Positions 24,811 through 33,513 of a stretch of DNA of 64,000 nt are shown here, piece after piece (position 1 is the first letter of the stretch; every line of letters starts with the position of its first letter). The DNA is from Trichococcus paludicola. GTDB taxonomy: Bacteria; Bacillota; Bacilli; Lactobacillales; Aerococcaceae. The notes beneath the pieces are model-generated. The model was given only the letters and a program-made list of their open reading frames with translations, was not told the origin of the DNA and ran no database searches. The translations under genes and the position numbers were made by a program. The stretch is taken from assembly GCF_003052295.1 (NCBI RefSeq), contig NZ_QBLC01000002.1, forward strand, positions 62,001 through 126,000, in the 5' to 3' direction.

Positions 24811-25983
24811 TTATTTTTCTTTGGTTTCGCTGACGTCAAGCTCTTTTTTGATTCTTGGCGGGCGCGTTCCCCAATATTGGAAGAAATCGGTACGCAATCT
24901 GCCGTTGTAGAGTTTACGTTTTTTCGTGGCTCTTTCGCCGTAGAATTCTTCGAAAAGCAATTCACTTGTCAGGATGTATTTGCTCCATGTCTTCATCGGA
25001 CGGAAAACTTGGCCCATCTCTTTGTAGAGTATCTCAATCTCATCCTGATCGGAAAGACGTTCACCGTATGGCGGGTTGCAGACGATCGTGCCGTATTCCT
25101 TGGTTGTCGTGAAGTCGGCCAAAGCCAATTGTTTGAAAGTGACATAATCCGCAACGCCTGCTTTTTCAGCATTGCTCTTCGCGATGGCGATGACATGCGG
25201 ATCGATGTCCGAGCCGCCGATATCCATTTTCACATCGAAGTTCGCAGCAGCTTTTGCTTCATTGCGGATGCGGTCCCATAAACCTTCTTCGAAAATGTTC
25301 CATTCTTCTGAAGGGAATGAGCGCTTCAATCCAGGGGCGATGTTCAGGCCGATCAAAGCTGCTTCGATCGGAATCGTGCCGGACCCGCAAGTCGGGTCAT
25401 AGAAGGGGCGGTCAGGGAACCAATTGGTCAACATGACCAAAGCGGCTGCCATATTTTCCTTCAATGGTGCGCCACCTTTTTCGGAACGGTAACCGCGTTT
25501 GAAAAGGCTGGAACCGCTCGTGTCGATCGTCAAGATCACTTCATCTTTATTGATGGCTACTTCGATAGGATAGAGGGCGCCGGATTCAGGCAAACGGGTA
25601 CGGCGGTGGTAGTATTCGCTCAGACGGTTTACAATGGCCTTTTTGACGATAGCTTGGCAATCGGGCACGCTGTACAAAGTCGATTTTTGCGATTTGCCGG
25701 AAACAGGGAATTCCGCATCCATCGGAAGGATTTGTTCCCATGGTAAAGCTTTCGTCTGCTCGAAAAGGTCATCGAAAGTTTTTGCTTCGAATTTGCCGAA
25801 CACGATTTTGATGCGGTCAGCGGTCCGCAACCACAGGTTGGTGGTGATGATGTCCGCTTCCGTACCGGAGAAGTAGGCTTTGCCGTTCTCTACCTGGACA
25901 TTGTAGCCCATTTTCTTCAGCTCGCTGCCGGTGATGGCTTCGATGCCGCTTGCGGCCGTAGCCATTAATTGATATGTTTTCAT
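24811..25983 (-). CDS. rlmL: 23S rRNA (guanine-N2) methyltransferase RlmL-type, THUMP domain (YpsC)
   Basis: 390-aa SAM-dependent rRNA methyltransferase. The N-terminal ferredoxin-like/THUMP region (residues ~1-160) binds RNA. The catalytic domain has FYDPTCGSGTIPIEAALIG (motif I, ~195) and the NPPYGERL active-site motif (~295) of N2-guanine methylases. It lacks the fused C-terminal RlmK half of the proteobacterial protein, as is normal for Firmicute YpsC. The charged C-terminal tail ends in KEK. It lies downstream of rnpB and gpsB on the same strand, the order seen in B. subtilis. Confidence 0.93.
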   Translation of the reverse strand: MKTYQLMATAASGIEAITGSELKKMGYNVQVENGKAYFSGTEADIITTNLWLRTADRIKIVFGKFEAKTFDDLFEQTKALPWEQILPMDAEFPVSGKSQKSTLYSVPDCQAIVKKAIVNRLSEYYHRRTRLPESGALYPIEVAINKDEVILTIDTSGSSLFKRGYRSEKGGAPLKENMAAALVMLTNWFPDRPFYDPTCGSGTIPIEAALIGLNIAPGLKRSFPSEEWNIFEEGLWDRIRNEAKAAANFDVKMDIGGSDIDPHVIAIAKSNAEKAGVADYVTFKQLALADFTTTKEYGTIVCNPPYGERLSDQDEIEILYKEMGQVFRPMKTWSKYILTSELLFEEFYGERATKKRKLYNGRLRTDFFQYWGTRPPRIKKELDVSETKEK

Positions 25984-26094
25984 TTAGTGCTCCTTATTGT
26001 TTTGCCTTAGAAATTGCCGGATAATGCAACGAAAAATGGGACAAAAATTAGCTTGTCCCATCCTCGATCGTATTCATTTTGAAGAAAAAAAGCC

Positions 26095-26481
26095 TGATTT
26101 GTAAATTTCTGTAAGCCATGTTCTGTCGCGCCATCGGAGCCAGGCCTCTGATGGCGGAGGTAATTATCTATCTGCATTTCTGCCTCTTTCCCTCGTTCAT
26201 TTCCTTGGAAAGAGTGCCCCTACCAAAGTTTGGGTTGCTCGCTCGAGGGGTTTACCGCGTTCCACCAGAAAGGTTTCCCCGTCTGCTTCGTCACTGTGGC
26301 ACTTTCAAGAATACTCAGGCATAGGCAGAGCCCTTAGCCTTTTTTTCTGCCGTCAATCTATCGATTGCCTTAGCTTATTGTTTCGCTAAGCACGAACACT
26401 ACAAGCATCTCAGCTTGTGCGAGCATGGACTTTCCTCAGCCTCCATAAAGGAGACCGCAATTACCCGAAATTTACAAATGT
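26095..26481 (-). ncRNA. rnpB: RNase P RNA, class B
   Basis: Catalytic RNA of RNase P, which matures tRNA 5' ends. On the minus strand the 5' region has the conserved GAGGAAAGTCCATGCTCGC block. The middle has GAGCAACCC and GGTAGGGGCAC, and the 3' part has the ACAGAACATGGCTTAC block. ATTTGTAAATTTC at the 5' end pairs with GAAATTTACAAAT at the 3' end to close helix P1, which defines both ends within a few bases. A T-run follows at the 3' side. Its place between gpsB and rlmL is typical of Firmicutes. Confidence 0.96.
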
Positions 26482-26490
26482 CTTTTGATG

Positions 26491-26832
26491 CTAGTTTGCT
26501 TCTTCGTTGGTTTCATCCAGTTTTGAACCGAATACATGTTTCTCCAAGTTGGAAAGGCGTTTCAGAATATCAAAATTCGTTACTCCGCTGCCGACTGATG
26601 ATACGTTCGATTGGTTCGGCTTAGCTAAAACTGCTTGCTTCGTCAACTCATCCACACGGCTCATCAAACGTTCATTCTCGCTTTGAAGATAAGAAAGGTC
26701 TTTTTGATAAGATTCATAATCTCTTATGATCATATCCAGATATTCATCGACTTCTGCAACATTATAGCCTCTCATAGCGCTTTTGAATTCTTTTTGCAGA
26801 ATATCTTTAGTTGTTAGATTTTTATCTGCCAT
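26491..26832 (-). CDS. gpsB: Cell division protein GpsB (DivIVA-like)
   Basis: 113-aa coiled-coil protein that links penicillin-binding proteins to the division machinery. The N-terminal DivIVA-like domain is seen in LTTKDILQKEFKSAMRGYNVAEVDEYLDMI (in pieces, residues 6-36), with the membrane-contact loop MRGYN. A coiled coil follows to ~65, then a Ser/Asn-rich linker and the C-terminal trimerising helix (FDILKRLSNLEKHVFG). Its 3' end is 9 bases from the rnpB 5' end. Confidence 0.95.
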   Translation of the reverse strand: MADKNLTTKDILQKEFKSAMRGYNVAEVDEYLDMIIRDYESYQKDLSYLQSENERLMSRVDELTKQAVLAKPNQSNVSSVGSGVTNFDILKRLSNLEKHVFGSKLDETNEEAN

Positions 26833-26869
26833 ATTTGCACACCTCGTTAGTTGTCCTTGTTACCTAAAC

Positions 26870-26878
26870 AGTATAGCA
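26870..26878 (-). promoter_or_regulatory. Extended -10 promoter for gpsB
   Basis: On the minus strand TGC-TATACT (TATACT at 26870-26875) lies ~40 bases upstream of the gpsB start. Confidence 0.65.
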
Positions 26879-27001
26879 TAAAACAGTAATATTAATAAGC
26901 AAATATTCTAATCAACATCATATCAGGCTTTTCGCATAAACTCAACCTAATTTTTTATTGTCTCCGCCGGTGTTCAGGAAAGACCTAAGTGATTGGAAAG
27001 C

Positions 27002-27376
27002 CTAATAGGGCATGGCTCCTTGGAAATTGATGATGATGTAGTGCTTGTTTCCGGAGTTGGTTGTCGTGATGGATAAATTTTCATTAAGAACAGGCTGCTT
27101 ACCGAATATTTCCAAAAGGAAACTCTTGAAGACTTTATCCGTTTTGGATTGCAGGACTTCTTTGAAGAATTCGCTTTTTGTGACCGGATCGATGCCATCT
27201 TCGAAAATGATCTTTTCATCTGCTGTCAGGTAATCATCAGTCAAAAGTATTTCAGCTCTTCGACCGAATGGAATCTGTACTTTTAAGTTTTCTTGGTATT
27301 CCTCTTTTTGGTAATCACGGGCGATGCGCGTCACTAAGTAATCGATGGATTGTCTGATCTCTGATTGTTCTGTCAT
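27002..27376 (-). CDS. Hypothetical protein, 124 aa
   Basis: I do not recognise the family. It is an acidic soluble protein with predicted helices at the N-terminus (EIRQSIDYLVTRIARDYQKEEY) and beta-strands near the end (SITTTNSGNKHYIIINFQG). There is no signal peptide or membrane segment. The start is ATG 27376 with TTGGAGGGAT upstream; an earlier in-frame ATG lies before the ribosome site. It occupies the place where B. subtilis has ypsA (DUF1273) upstream of gpsB, but it is shorter and I see no similarity. Confidence 0.72.
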   Translation of the reverse strand: MTEQSEIRQSIDYLVTRIARDYQKEEYQENLKVQIPFGRRAEILLTDDYLTADEKIIFEDGIDPVTKSEFFKEVLQSKTDKVFKSFLLEIFGKQPVLNENLSITTTNSGNKHYIIINFQGAMPY

Positions 27377-27517
27377 GAAATATCCCTCCAACTTTTTGCC
27401 TATCCTAAATATATCACAAACTACCCCTTATAGAAATCCTTCCATGCAAATCGTGAGCCCTTTTACGGCAAATGACCAGCTGATGCGTAGCCCGGAATAT
27501 ATCTTTTTCCCGTTTTT

Positions 27518-27526
27518 TGCTACAAT
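27518..27526 (+). promoter_or_regulatory. Extended -10 promoter for the prmA-deoC operon
   Basis: TGC-TACAAT (27518-27526), about 75 bases before the first gene. The leader between contains several short G/C-rich hairpins of unknown role. Confidence 0.55.
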
Positions 27527-27601
27527 GGATTGAGAGCATCACCCGGAGGCGATACACAGCCGCTAAGGCAACGCCGAAACGAAGATATGAGGAGGAAGAA
27601 A

Positions 27602-28084
27602 ATGGACAAAAGTATGATCGACAAAATCCATGAGGAATTGGAAGAACAGCACTTGCCTTGCGACTGGCGATTGGAGTGGCATAAACCCTTCCATACAATC
27701 GAAATTGTGTTATTATTAGAAGTCAGTTATCCTCCAGATAACAGTATTTCTGATATATTTGGCCATTCGAATCACGAAGATCGGTTCATTTTTGAAGATT
27801 CTGTGCTGTTCTATGATCGTGCATCTTCAAAAATAAAAACAGAGGAGTACTTGACCGGTATTCCCTTTGATCGGAAAAAAGGGATTCAAGGCGGATTGGC
27901 CGAAGCAGTGGTCAAAAATATACGCTTGACAGTAGGTGAGGCTAACAGCAAGCTCAGGGACTTTCTGAATAATGAAGGAGACTCCAGCTTCGAATTGCAT
28001 TGGAATGAGCAGAATTTTGTTCAGACAATTGAAACACTGAAGGAAATAGGAAGATATGATGAAACGTATTATCGTTATCCATAA
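27602..28084 (+). CDS. DUF3013-like protein
   Basis: 160-aa acidic soluble protein. A DUF3013-like gene directly upstream of prmA is a recurrent arrangement in Lactobacillales, which together with length is the basis of the call. The sequence begins MDKSMIDKIHEELEEQHL and has a mixed alpha/beta pattern with no catalytic motif I can name. The start is ATG 27602 behind TGAGGAGGAAGA. The ORF extends upstream, but those codons cross the ribosome site. It is 21 bases from prmA, in the same operon. Confidence 0.75.
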   Translation: MDKSMIDKIHEELEEQHLPCDWRLEWHKPFHTIEIVLLLEVSYPPDNSISDIFGHSNHEDRFIFEDSVLFYDRASSKIKTEEYLTGIPFDRKKGIQGGLAEAVVKNIRLTVGEANSKLRDFLNNEGDSSFELHWNEQNFVQTIETLKEIGRYDETYYRYP

Positions 28085-28105
28085 TGATAGGAAAGGTGAA
28101 TGCAA

Positions 28106-29056
28106 ATGGAATGGAATGAAGTGAAGGTTGTGACTGCTACCGAAGCAGTTGAGGCTGTATCAAATATATTGATGGAGGCGGGTGCGAAAGGCGTCGCGAT
28201 AGATGACGAATTGGACTTCGTCAATCTGCAGGATGATGGGTTCGGACAGATAAAAGAGGAACGTGCGTTGCCTGAAGAAGGTCATGCAGTCTATATCATG
28301 GCTTATTATCCAAACAACGCAGGTTTCCAGGACACCGTGTTGTTCATCAAAGAGCAATTGGCGGAGCTGGAAAAAATTGATCTGAAAATCGGGAAAAATG
28401 AGATGCAGATCAACCAGGTGAAAGAAGAGGATTGGGAAAACTCCTGGAAAGAATATTTCCATCCGATCCGCTTGACGCGTTTTTTAACGATCGTACCTTA
28501 TTGGGAAGAATATACGCCTGAAGATGAAAAAGAAATGCTGATTCAGTTGGATCCGGGAATGGCCTTCGGAACCGGCACGCATCCTACGACGCGTCTGTCC
28601 ATCGAAGCGCTTGAAGCAGTGATGCGGGGCGGTGAAAAAGTGATCGATGTCGGAACCGGGTCAGGCGTGTTGAGCATCGCGGCCAAGGCAATGGGAGCGG
28701 ACACAGTCTATGCTTATGATATCGATGAAATCGCCACACGCGTTTCTAAAGAGAACATCGCTTATAATGCCTATGCTTCGGATGTGATCGTCAAAGAGAA
28801 CAACCTTTTGGTGGGGATTGCCGATCAGCAAGCGGACATCATCGTTGCAAATATACTGGCGGAGATTCTGCTGCTGTTGCTTCCCGATGCCTACAACAAC
28901 CTCAAGGATGATGGTTATTTTATCCTTTCGGGGATCATCGATTCTAAGAAAGAAGAGCTGATCGCAGCTTTGGTAAGCAATGGTTTTGAGATCGAGCAAG
29001 AAAAGCAAATGAAAGATTGGGTTTGCCTGATCTGCACTAAAAATCTGGAGGATTGA
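28106..29056 (+). CDS. prmA: Ribosomal protein L11 methyltransferase PrmA
   Basis: 316 aa. Trimethylates lysines and the N-terminus of ribosomal protein L11. The N-terminal L11-binding domain (residues ~1-100) precedes the methyltransferase domain with DPGMAFGTGTHPTTRL, motif I VIDVGTGSGVLSIAA (~180) and the NILAEILL motif (~250). The start is ATG 28106, 7 bases after GAAAGGTG. ATG 28100 is too close to that site. It is followed after 3 bases by rsmE, the usual pair. Confidence 0.95.
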   Translation: MEWNEVKVVTATEAVEAVSNILMEAGAKGVAIDDELDFVNLQDDGFGQIKEERALPEEGHAVYIMAYYPNNAGFQDTVLFIKEQLAELEKIDLKIGKNEMQINQVKEEDWENSWKEYFHPIRLTRFLTIVPYWEEYTPEDEKEMLIQLDPGMAFGTGTHPTTRLSIEALEAVMRGGEKVIDVGTGSGVLSIAAKAMGADTVYAYDIDEIATRVSKENIAYNAYASDVIVKENNLLVGIADQQADIIVANILAEILLLLLPDAYNNLKDDGYFILSGIIDSKKEELIAALVSNGFEIEQEKQMKDWVCLICTKNLED

Positions 29057-29059
29057 AGC

Positions 29060-29836
29060 ATGCAACGATACATTATTCCGCCTCTAGCAAAAGATTACCA
29101 AATGCAGGCGATTATTTTGTCTGATGATTTCCATCACCATATGGTGCATGTGATGCGCATGAAGCAAGGGGAGCAAGTCTATTTAGCCGACAACTCGGGC
29201 ATTTCGTTTGTTGCGGAAATCACCGACATATCCGCAAGCACGGTCAGTTTGAAGTGGGTGGCGGATGAAGACCGCTCCACCGAACTTCCGGTCAAGATTG
29301 CGATCGCCTGTGGATTGCCGAAGGGCGACAAGCTGGAATACATCGTACAGAAGGGCACAGAGTTGGGCGCGGCAGCCTTCATCCCATTCGCAGCAAAAAA
29401 TGCGGTTGTAAAGTGGACAGCGGACAAAAGTACGAAAAAACAGCAACGCCTGCAAAAAATTGCGAAAGAGGCAGCGGAGCAATCGCACCGCCAAAAAGAG
29501 CCTTTTGTGTATCCTGTCCAAAATCTCAAAGAGTTGCTGGCGGAAGCGGAAAAATACAGCAAAGTGTTGATTGCCTATGAAGAGGATGCAAAGGCCGGTG
29601 AGGGCAGCATCTTGGTGAACACGCTTGAAAATCTTGAATCAGGCGATTCGTTGTTGTTTGTGTTCGGGCCTGAAGGCGGCTTGGCGCCGGAAGAACTGGC
29701 GGCATTCAGACAAGCCGGCCATAAGAGCTGTGCCTTAGGGCCGAGGATTTTGCGGGCTGAAACAGCGCCTTTATATGCATTGACGGCAGTGTCCTATGAA
29801 ATGGAATTAAGAAAGGGAGCGGATAAAAATGGTTGA
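29060..29836 (+). CDS. rsmE: 16S rRNA (uracil1498-N3)-methyltransferase RsmE
   Basis: 258-aa SPOUT-class methyltransferase. The N-terminal PUA-like domain has [14 protein letters not shown]. The trefoil-knot domain has [44 protein letters not shown] (~200-213) and [16 protein letters not shown] (~225-240), all conserved in the family. It is co-transcribed with prmA and overlaps deoC by 8 bases. Confidence 0.96.
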   Translation: MQRYIIPPLAKDYQMQAIILSDDFHHHMVHVMRMKQGEQVYLADNSGISFVAEITDISASTVSLKWVADEDRSTELPVKIAIACGLPKGDKLEYIVQKGTELGAAAFIPFAAKNAVVKWTADKSTKKQQRLQKIAKEAAEQSHRQKEPFVYPVQNLKELLAEAEKYSKVLIAYEEDAKAGEGSILVNTLENLESGDSLLFVFGPEGGLAPEELAAFRQAGHKSCALGPRILRAETAPLYALTAVSYEMELRKGADKNG

Positions 29837-30494
29837 AAAATTAAACAAATATATTGATCACACTTTATTAAGACAAGATGCGATAGAAGAGGAAATCAAA
29901 GCTCTTTGCGAAGAAGCGAGGGAATATGACTTCAAATCCGTCTGCGTACAGCCCTGTTGGGTCAAAAAGGTTGAAGCATTCCTGACCGGTTCGGATGTGC
30001 TTGTCTGCACCGTCGTCGGTTTTCCTCATGGCGCCAATACAGCAGAAGTGAAGACTTTCGAAGCGAAACAGGCGGTGCAGAACGGTGCCGATGAAGTGGA
30101 TATGGTCATCAATATAGGAGCTTTGAAGGATGGCAATTACCAAACAGTCGAACATGAAATCGCAGCTTTGGTCGAAGCTGTCAAAGACAAGGCAATCCTG
30201 AAGGTCATCATCGAAACGTGTCTGTTGACCGATGAAGAAAAAGTCATCGCTTGCCAGTTGGCTCAAAAGGCAGGCGCCGACTTCGTCAAGACTTCTACCG
30301 GTTTTTCAACAGGTGGCGCAACATTGGAGGATATCGCACTGATGCGCAAGACAGTCGGACCTGTGATGGATGTAAAGGCAAGCGGCGGTGTGCGCTCGTA
30401 TGAAGATGCATTGGCCTTCATCGCAGCCGGAGCGACTCGCTTGGGCACTTCCAGCGGCAAGAAAATCGTCGAAGGCTGGCTTGCTGCAAAATAA
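29829..30494 (+). CDS. deoC: Deoxyribose-phosphate aldolase DeoC
   Basis: 221-aa class I aldolase that cleaves 2-deoxyribose-5-phosphate to glyceraldehyde-3-phosphate and acetaldehyde. The Schiff-base lysine is in [10 protein letters not shown] (~153) and the proton-relay lysine in [12 protein letters not shown] (~182). YIDHTLL opens the protein. It is unusual to find deoC attached to the prmA-rsmE operon rather than with deoB, pdp or other nucleoside genes. The 8-base overlap with rsmE suggests coupled translation. Confidence 0.96.
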   Translation: MVEKLNKYIDHTLLRQDAIEEEIKALCEEAREYDFKSVCVQPCWVKKVEAFLTGSDVLVCTVVGFPHGANTAEVKTFEAKQAVQNGADEVDMVINIGALKDGNYQTVEHEIAALVEAVKDKAILKVIIETCLLTDEEKVIACQLAQKAGADFVKTSTGFSTGGATLEDIALMRKTVGPVMDVKASGGVRSYEDALAFIAAGATRLGTSSGKKIVEGWLAAK

Positions 30495-30539
30495 ATGTAA
30501 GGGATGCTCCATCTGCATCCGAATAATCGAATGATCAAG

Positions 30540-30588
30540 GAAACCTTGAGGGACTTCTTTTTTATGAAGCGATCCTTCAAGGTTTTTT
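30540..30588 (+). terminator. Terminator of the prmA-deoC operon
   Basis: AAACCTTGA (30541-30549) pairs with TTCAAGGTTT (from 30576), with an internal imperfect stem, followed by T6. Confidence 0.8.
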
Positions 30589-30646
30589 GAGGTTTGAGGT
30601 TGAAAACAGAGGATAAATGTTGATGGCGCTTCGTTCCGAATTAAAG

Positions 30647-30652
30647 TATAAT
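30647..30652 (+). promoter_or_regulatory. -10 element of rsh
   Basis: Consensus TATAAT with no clear -35 at 16-18 bases. The predicted leader is ~110 nt. Confidence 0.5.
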
Positions 30653-30768
30653 AAAGGGAACTATATTCACTTTTTTGTGTGCAGAATAGGATATATTCAG
30701 CATCTTTTCCGTTTGTGGACGGAATCGCAGTAAGTAAATACATAATCTTAAGAGTCAGGAGTGACAAC

Positions 30769-32979
30769 ATGCCGAAAATCAAAAACTATTCGCCTGAAGA
30801 GGTTGTGCAGCTATGCGCGGAATATATGAATGAAACCCATGTGGCATTTGTCCAAAAAGCTTGCGACTTTGCCAGGGACGCTCACAGCGGACAGATGCGG
30901 AAGTCCGGTGAGGAGTACTTCGTTCATCCGACCCAAGTCGCCGCGATATTGGCAGATTTGGAATTGGATCCAGAAACGATTGCAACAGGATTTTTGCATG
31001 ATGTTGTGGAGGATACAGAATATACATTAGAGGATATCGAACGGGAATTCTCCAAAACCGTAGCCATCTTAGTGGATGGCGTCACAAAACTGGGGAAGAT
31101 CAAGTACAAGTCCCATGAAGAACAACAGGCCGAAAACCACCGCAAGATGTTGATGGCCATGGCGAAGGATCTGCGGATCATCATGGTGAAGCTGGCGGAC
31201 AGACTGCACAACATGCGCACCCTGAAATTCCATACGCCGGAAAAACAACGGATCATTTCCAATGAGACACTGGAAATTTACGCACCCTTAGCCCACCGCT
31301 TAGGGATGAACCGGATCAAATGGGAACTGGAGGATACGTCGCTCAGATATCTGAATCCGCAGCAATATTACCGGATTGTGCATCTGATGAACAGCAAACG
31401 CGATGAACGGGAACTGTACATCAAAGATACGATCAACAAAATCAAAGATTCAATCGATGAATTGGAGATTGAGGCAGATATCTACGGCAGACCGAAGCAC
31501 ATCAACTCCATCTACCGAAAAATGAAGGACCAAAAGAAGCAATTCACGGAAATCTATGATCTGCTGGCTATCCGCGTCATTGTCCATTCCATCAAAGATT
31601 GCTATGCCGTTTTGGGTGCCATCCATACAAAATGGAAACCTATGCCAGGCAGATTCAAAGATTATATCGCCATGCCTAAAGCGAATATGTATCAGTCGCT
31701 GCACACGACCGTCATCGGGACGCAGGGAACGCCCGTTGAGATCCAAATCCGGACAATCGAAATGCATCAAGTCGCTGAATATGGGGTTGCGGCTCACTGG
31801 GCATATAAAGAGGGCATCACCAAAAAAATCGAACCGGATAAAATGCCCCATCAGATCGATTGGTTCCGCGATTTGATCGACTTGCAAGATGATTCCAAAA
31901 ACGCCAGCGAATTCGTCGAAAGCGTCAAGGAGGATATCTTCAAGGACAAAGTCTATGTCTTCACTCCGAAAGGCGATGTCGTTGAATTGCCATCGGGTGC
32001 CGGCCCGTTGGATTTTGCCTATAACATCCATACCGAAATCGGTCACAAAACCATTGGGGCGAAAGTCAACGGAAAGATAGTCCCTTTAAATTACAAGCTT
32101 CAGAATGGCGATATCATCGAAGTGATGACATCCCCGAACTCATTCGGTCCAAGCAGGGACTGGGTCAACCTTGTTTCCACAAGCAAAGCAAAAAATAAAA
32201 TCAAACGCTACTTCAAGCTGCAGGACCGCGATGAACATGTGATCAAAGGCAGGGATATGCTGGAAAAACAATTGACTGAAATGGAATTTTCGCCAAAAGA
32301 GTTCCTGACCAAACTAGCGATCAAAGATTTGTTGAATCGCTTCAATGTGAATTCGGAAGATGACCTCTATGCGGCAATCGGCTTCGGCGAACTGTCTGCA
32401 TTTATCGTCTCCAATCGTTTGACCGAAAAAGCCCGCCGTGAACGCGATAAACATAAAGCGGAACAACATCTGGACACAATCGAGCAAAAAACGAAAAAAG
32501 ACAATCCTAAAATGAAGATTCGCCATGAAGGCGGCGTTGTCATTCAAGGAGTGGACAATCTGCTCATCCGTATCAGCCACTGCTGCAATCCGGTTCCGGG
32601 GGATGAAATCGTCGGCTACATCACAAAAGGGCGAGGCATCTCCGTCCATCGGAAAGATTGCCCAAATGTTCAGGTATCCGGAGAACACGGCGACCGCTTG
32701 ATCGATGTTGAATGGGAAGATACCGGCACCTCCAATATTGATTACGAAACCGAATTGACGGTTGAGGGCTACAATCGTTCCGGTCTGTTGAACGAGATCC
32801 TGCATGTCGTCAATACGATGACCAAAAATCTCAGCAGCGTAAACGGAAAGGTCGACAGCAATAAAATCGCTGTCATTACGTTGAAAATCGGGATCCAAAA
32901 TTTGAGTCAACTGGATAAAATCGTTGATAAAATCAAAAATATTCCGGATGTCTACACAGTCAGAAGGGTCACATCCTAA
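30769..32979 (+). CDS. rel: Bifunctional (p)ppGpp synthetase/hydrolase Rsh (RelA)
   Basis: 736-aa long RelA/SpoT homologue that makes and degrades the stringent-response alarmone. The hydrolase domain has His53 (in FVHPTQ) and His77-Asp78 (in FLHDVVED), all intact. The synthetase domain follows (DIYGRPKHINSIYRKM, ~220-235; the helix around YDLLAIRVIV). TGS (VYVFTPKGDVVELPSGAG), a zinc-finger-like CCNPVPGDEIVGY region and a C-terminal ACT domain complete the architecture. The start is ATG 30769 behind TCAGGAGTG. The ORF extends ~30 codons upstream without a site. It is followed by dtd, as in most Firmicutes. Confidence 0.97.
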   Translation: MPKIKNYSPEEVVQLCAEYMNETHVAFVQKACDFARDAHSGQMRKSGEEYFVHPTQVAAILADLELDPETIATGFLHDVVEDTEYTLEDIEREFSKTVAILVDGVTKLGKIKYKSHEEQQAENHRKMLMAMAKDLRIIMVKLADRLHNMRTLKFHTPEKQRIISNETLEIYAPLAHRLGMNRIKWELEDTSLRYLNPQQYYRIVHLMNSKRDERELYIKDTINKIKDSIDELEIEADIYGRPKHINSIYRKMKDQKKQFTEIYDLLAIRVIVHSIKDCYAVLGAIHTKWKPMPGRFKDYIAMPKANMYQSLHTTVIGTQGTPVEIQIRTIEMHQVAEYGVAAHWAYKEGITKKIEPDKMPHQIDWFRDLIDLQDDSKNASEFVESVKEDIFKDKVYVFTPKGDVVELPSGAGPLDFAYNIHTEIGHKTIGAKVNGKIVPLNYKLQNGDIIEVMTSPNSFGPSRDWVNLVSTSKAKNKIKRYFKLQDRDEHVIKGRDMLEKQLTEMEFSPKEFLTKLAIKDLLNRFNVNSEDDLYAAIGFGELSAFIVSNRLTEKARRERDKHKAEQHLDTIEQKTKKDNPKMKIRHEGGVVIQGVDNLLIRISHCCNPVPGDEIVGYITKGRGISVHRKDCPNVQVSGEHGDRLIDVEWEDTGTSNIDYETELTVEGYNRSGLLNEILHVVNTMTKNLSSVNGKVDSNKIAVITLKIGIQNLSQLDKIVDKIKNIPDVYTVRRVTS

Positions 32980-33003
32980 TCAAAATGAATCGAGGGCAGT
33001 TAT

Positions 33004-33450
33004 ATGCGTGTTGTTGTACAGAAAGTGACGGAAGCATCCGTCTCTGTTGATGATGAAATCATCGGGGAAATCGGTGAGGGCTTCATGCTTTTGGTCGGCA
33101 TCGGCAAAGATGACACCCAAGACGATGTCGACTACCTCGTCCGTAAAATTTCGAATCTCAGGGTTTTCGAGGATGAGGAAGGCAAAATGAACCGATCCTT
33201 GAAGGATGTTTCTGGAGCCATCCTTTCGATATCCCAATTCACTTTGTTCGCTGATACCAAAAAAGGGAATCGCCCAAGCTTCACTAATGCAGCCCCTCCG
33301 GAAACCGGGGAGGCGATCTACCAAGCGTTCAACGAGTTGTTAAGCGCAGAAGGCTTTCAGGTGGCATCGGGTAAGTTCGGTGCACACATGTCTGTCCGTT
33401 TGAACAACGATGGACCCGTAACCATCCTCATCGATTCCAAAAACAAATAA
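33004..33450 (+). CDS. dtd: D-aminoacyl-tRNA deacylase
   Basis: 148-aa homodimeric editing enzyme that removes D-amino acids from tRNA. It has the conserved [17 protein letters not shown] (~78-94, SQFTL) and the C-terminal [10 protein letters not shown] (xGP motif region), with the Gly-Pro that gives D-selectivity. It is cotranscribed with rel, 24 bases apart. Confidence 0.97.
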   Translation: MRVVVQKVTEASVSVDDEIIGEIGEGFMLLVGIGKDDTQDDVDYLVRKISNLRVFEDEEGKMNRSLKDVSGAILSISQFTLFADTKKGNRPSFTNAAPPETGEAIYQAFNELLSAEGFQVASGKFGAHMSVRLNNDGPVTILIDSKNK

Positions 33451-33502
33451 CAGAGCCGGCAGCTTGAACCATTCGAGGTTCAAGCTGCCGACTCTGTTTT
33501 TA
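33451..33502. terminator. Long terminator between dtd and the amidase gene
   Basis: A 20-base stem (33451-33470 with 33477-33496) has one mismatch and a 6-base loop, followed by T5. The convergent amidase gene ends 12 bases away, so it probably works both ways. Confidence 0.92.
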
Positions 33503-33513
33503 TTCAGCTTTTT

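Noticed and set aside
26095-26481. ORFs on the plus strand across this stretch (for example 26118-26324)
   Set aside because: The minus strand is clearly RNase P RNA, so these reading frames are fortuitous.
31450-32046. 198-aa minus-strand ORF inside rel
   Set aside because: Antisense shadow of the synthetase domain. The plus strand is unambiguous.
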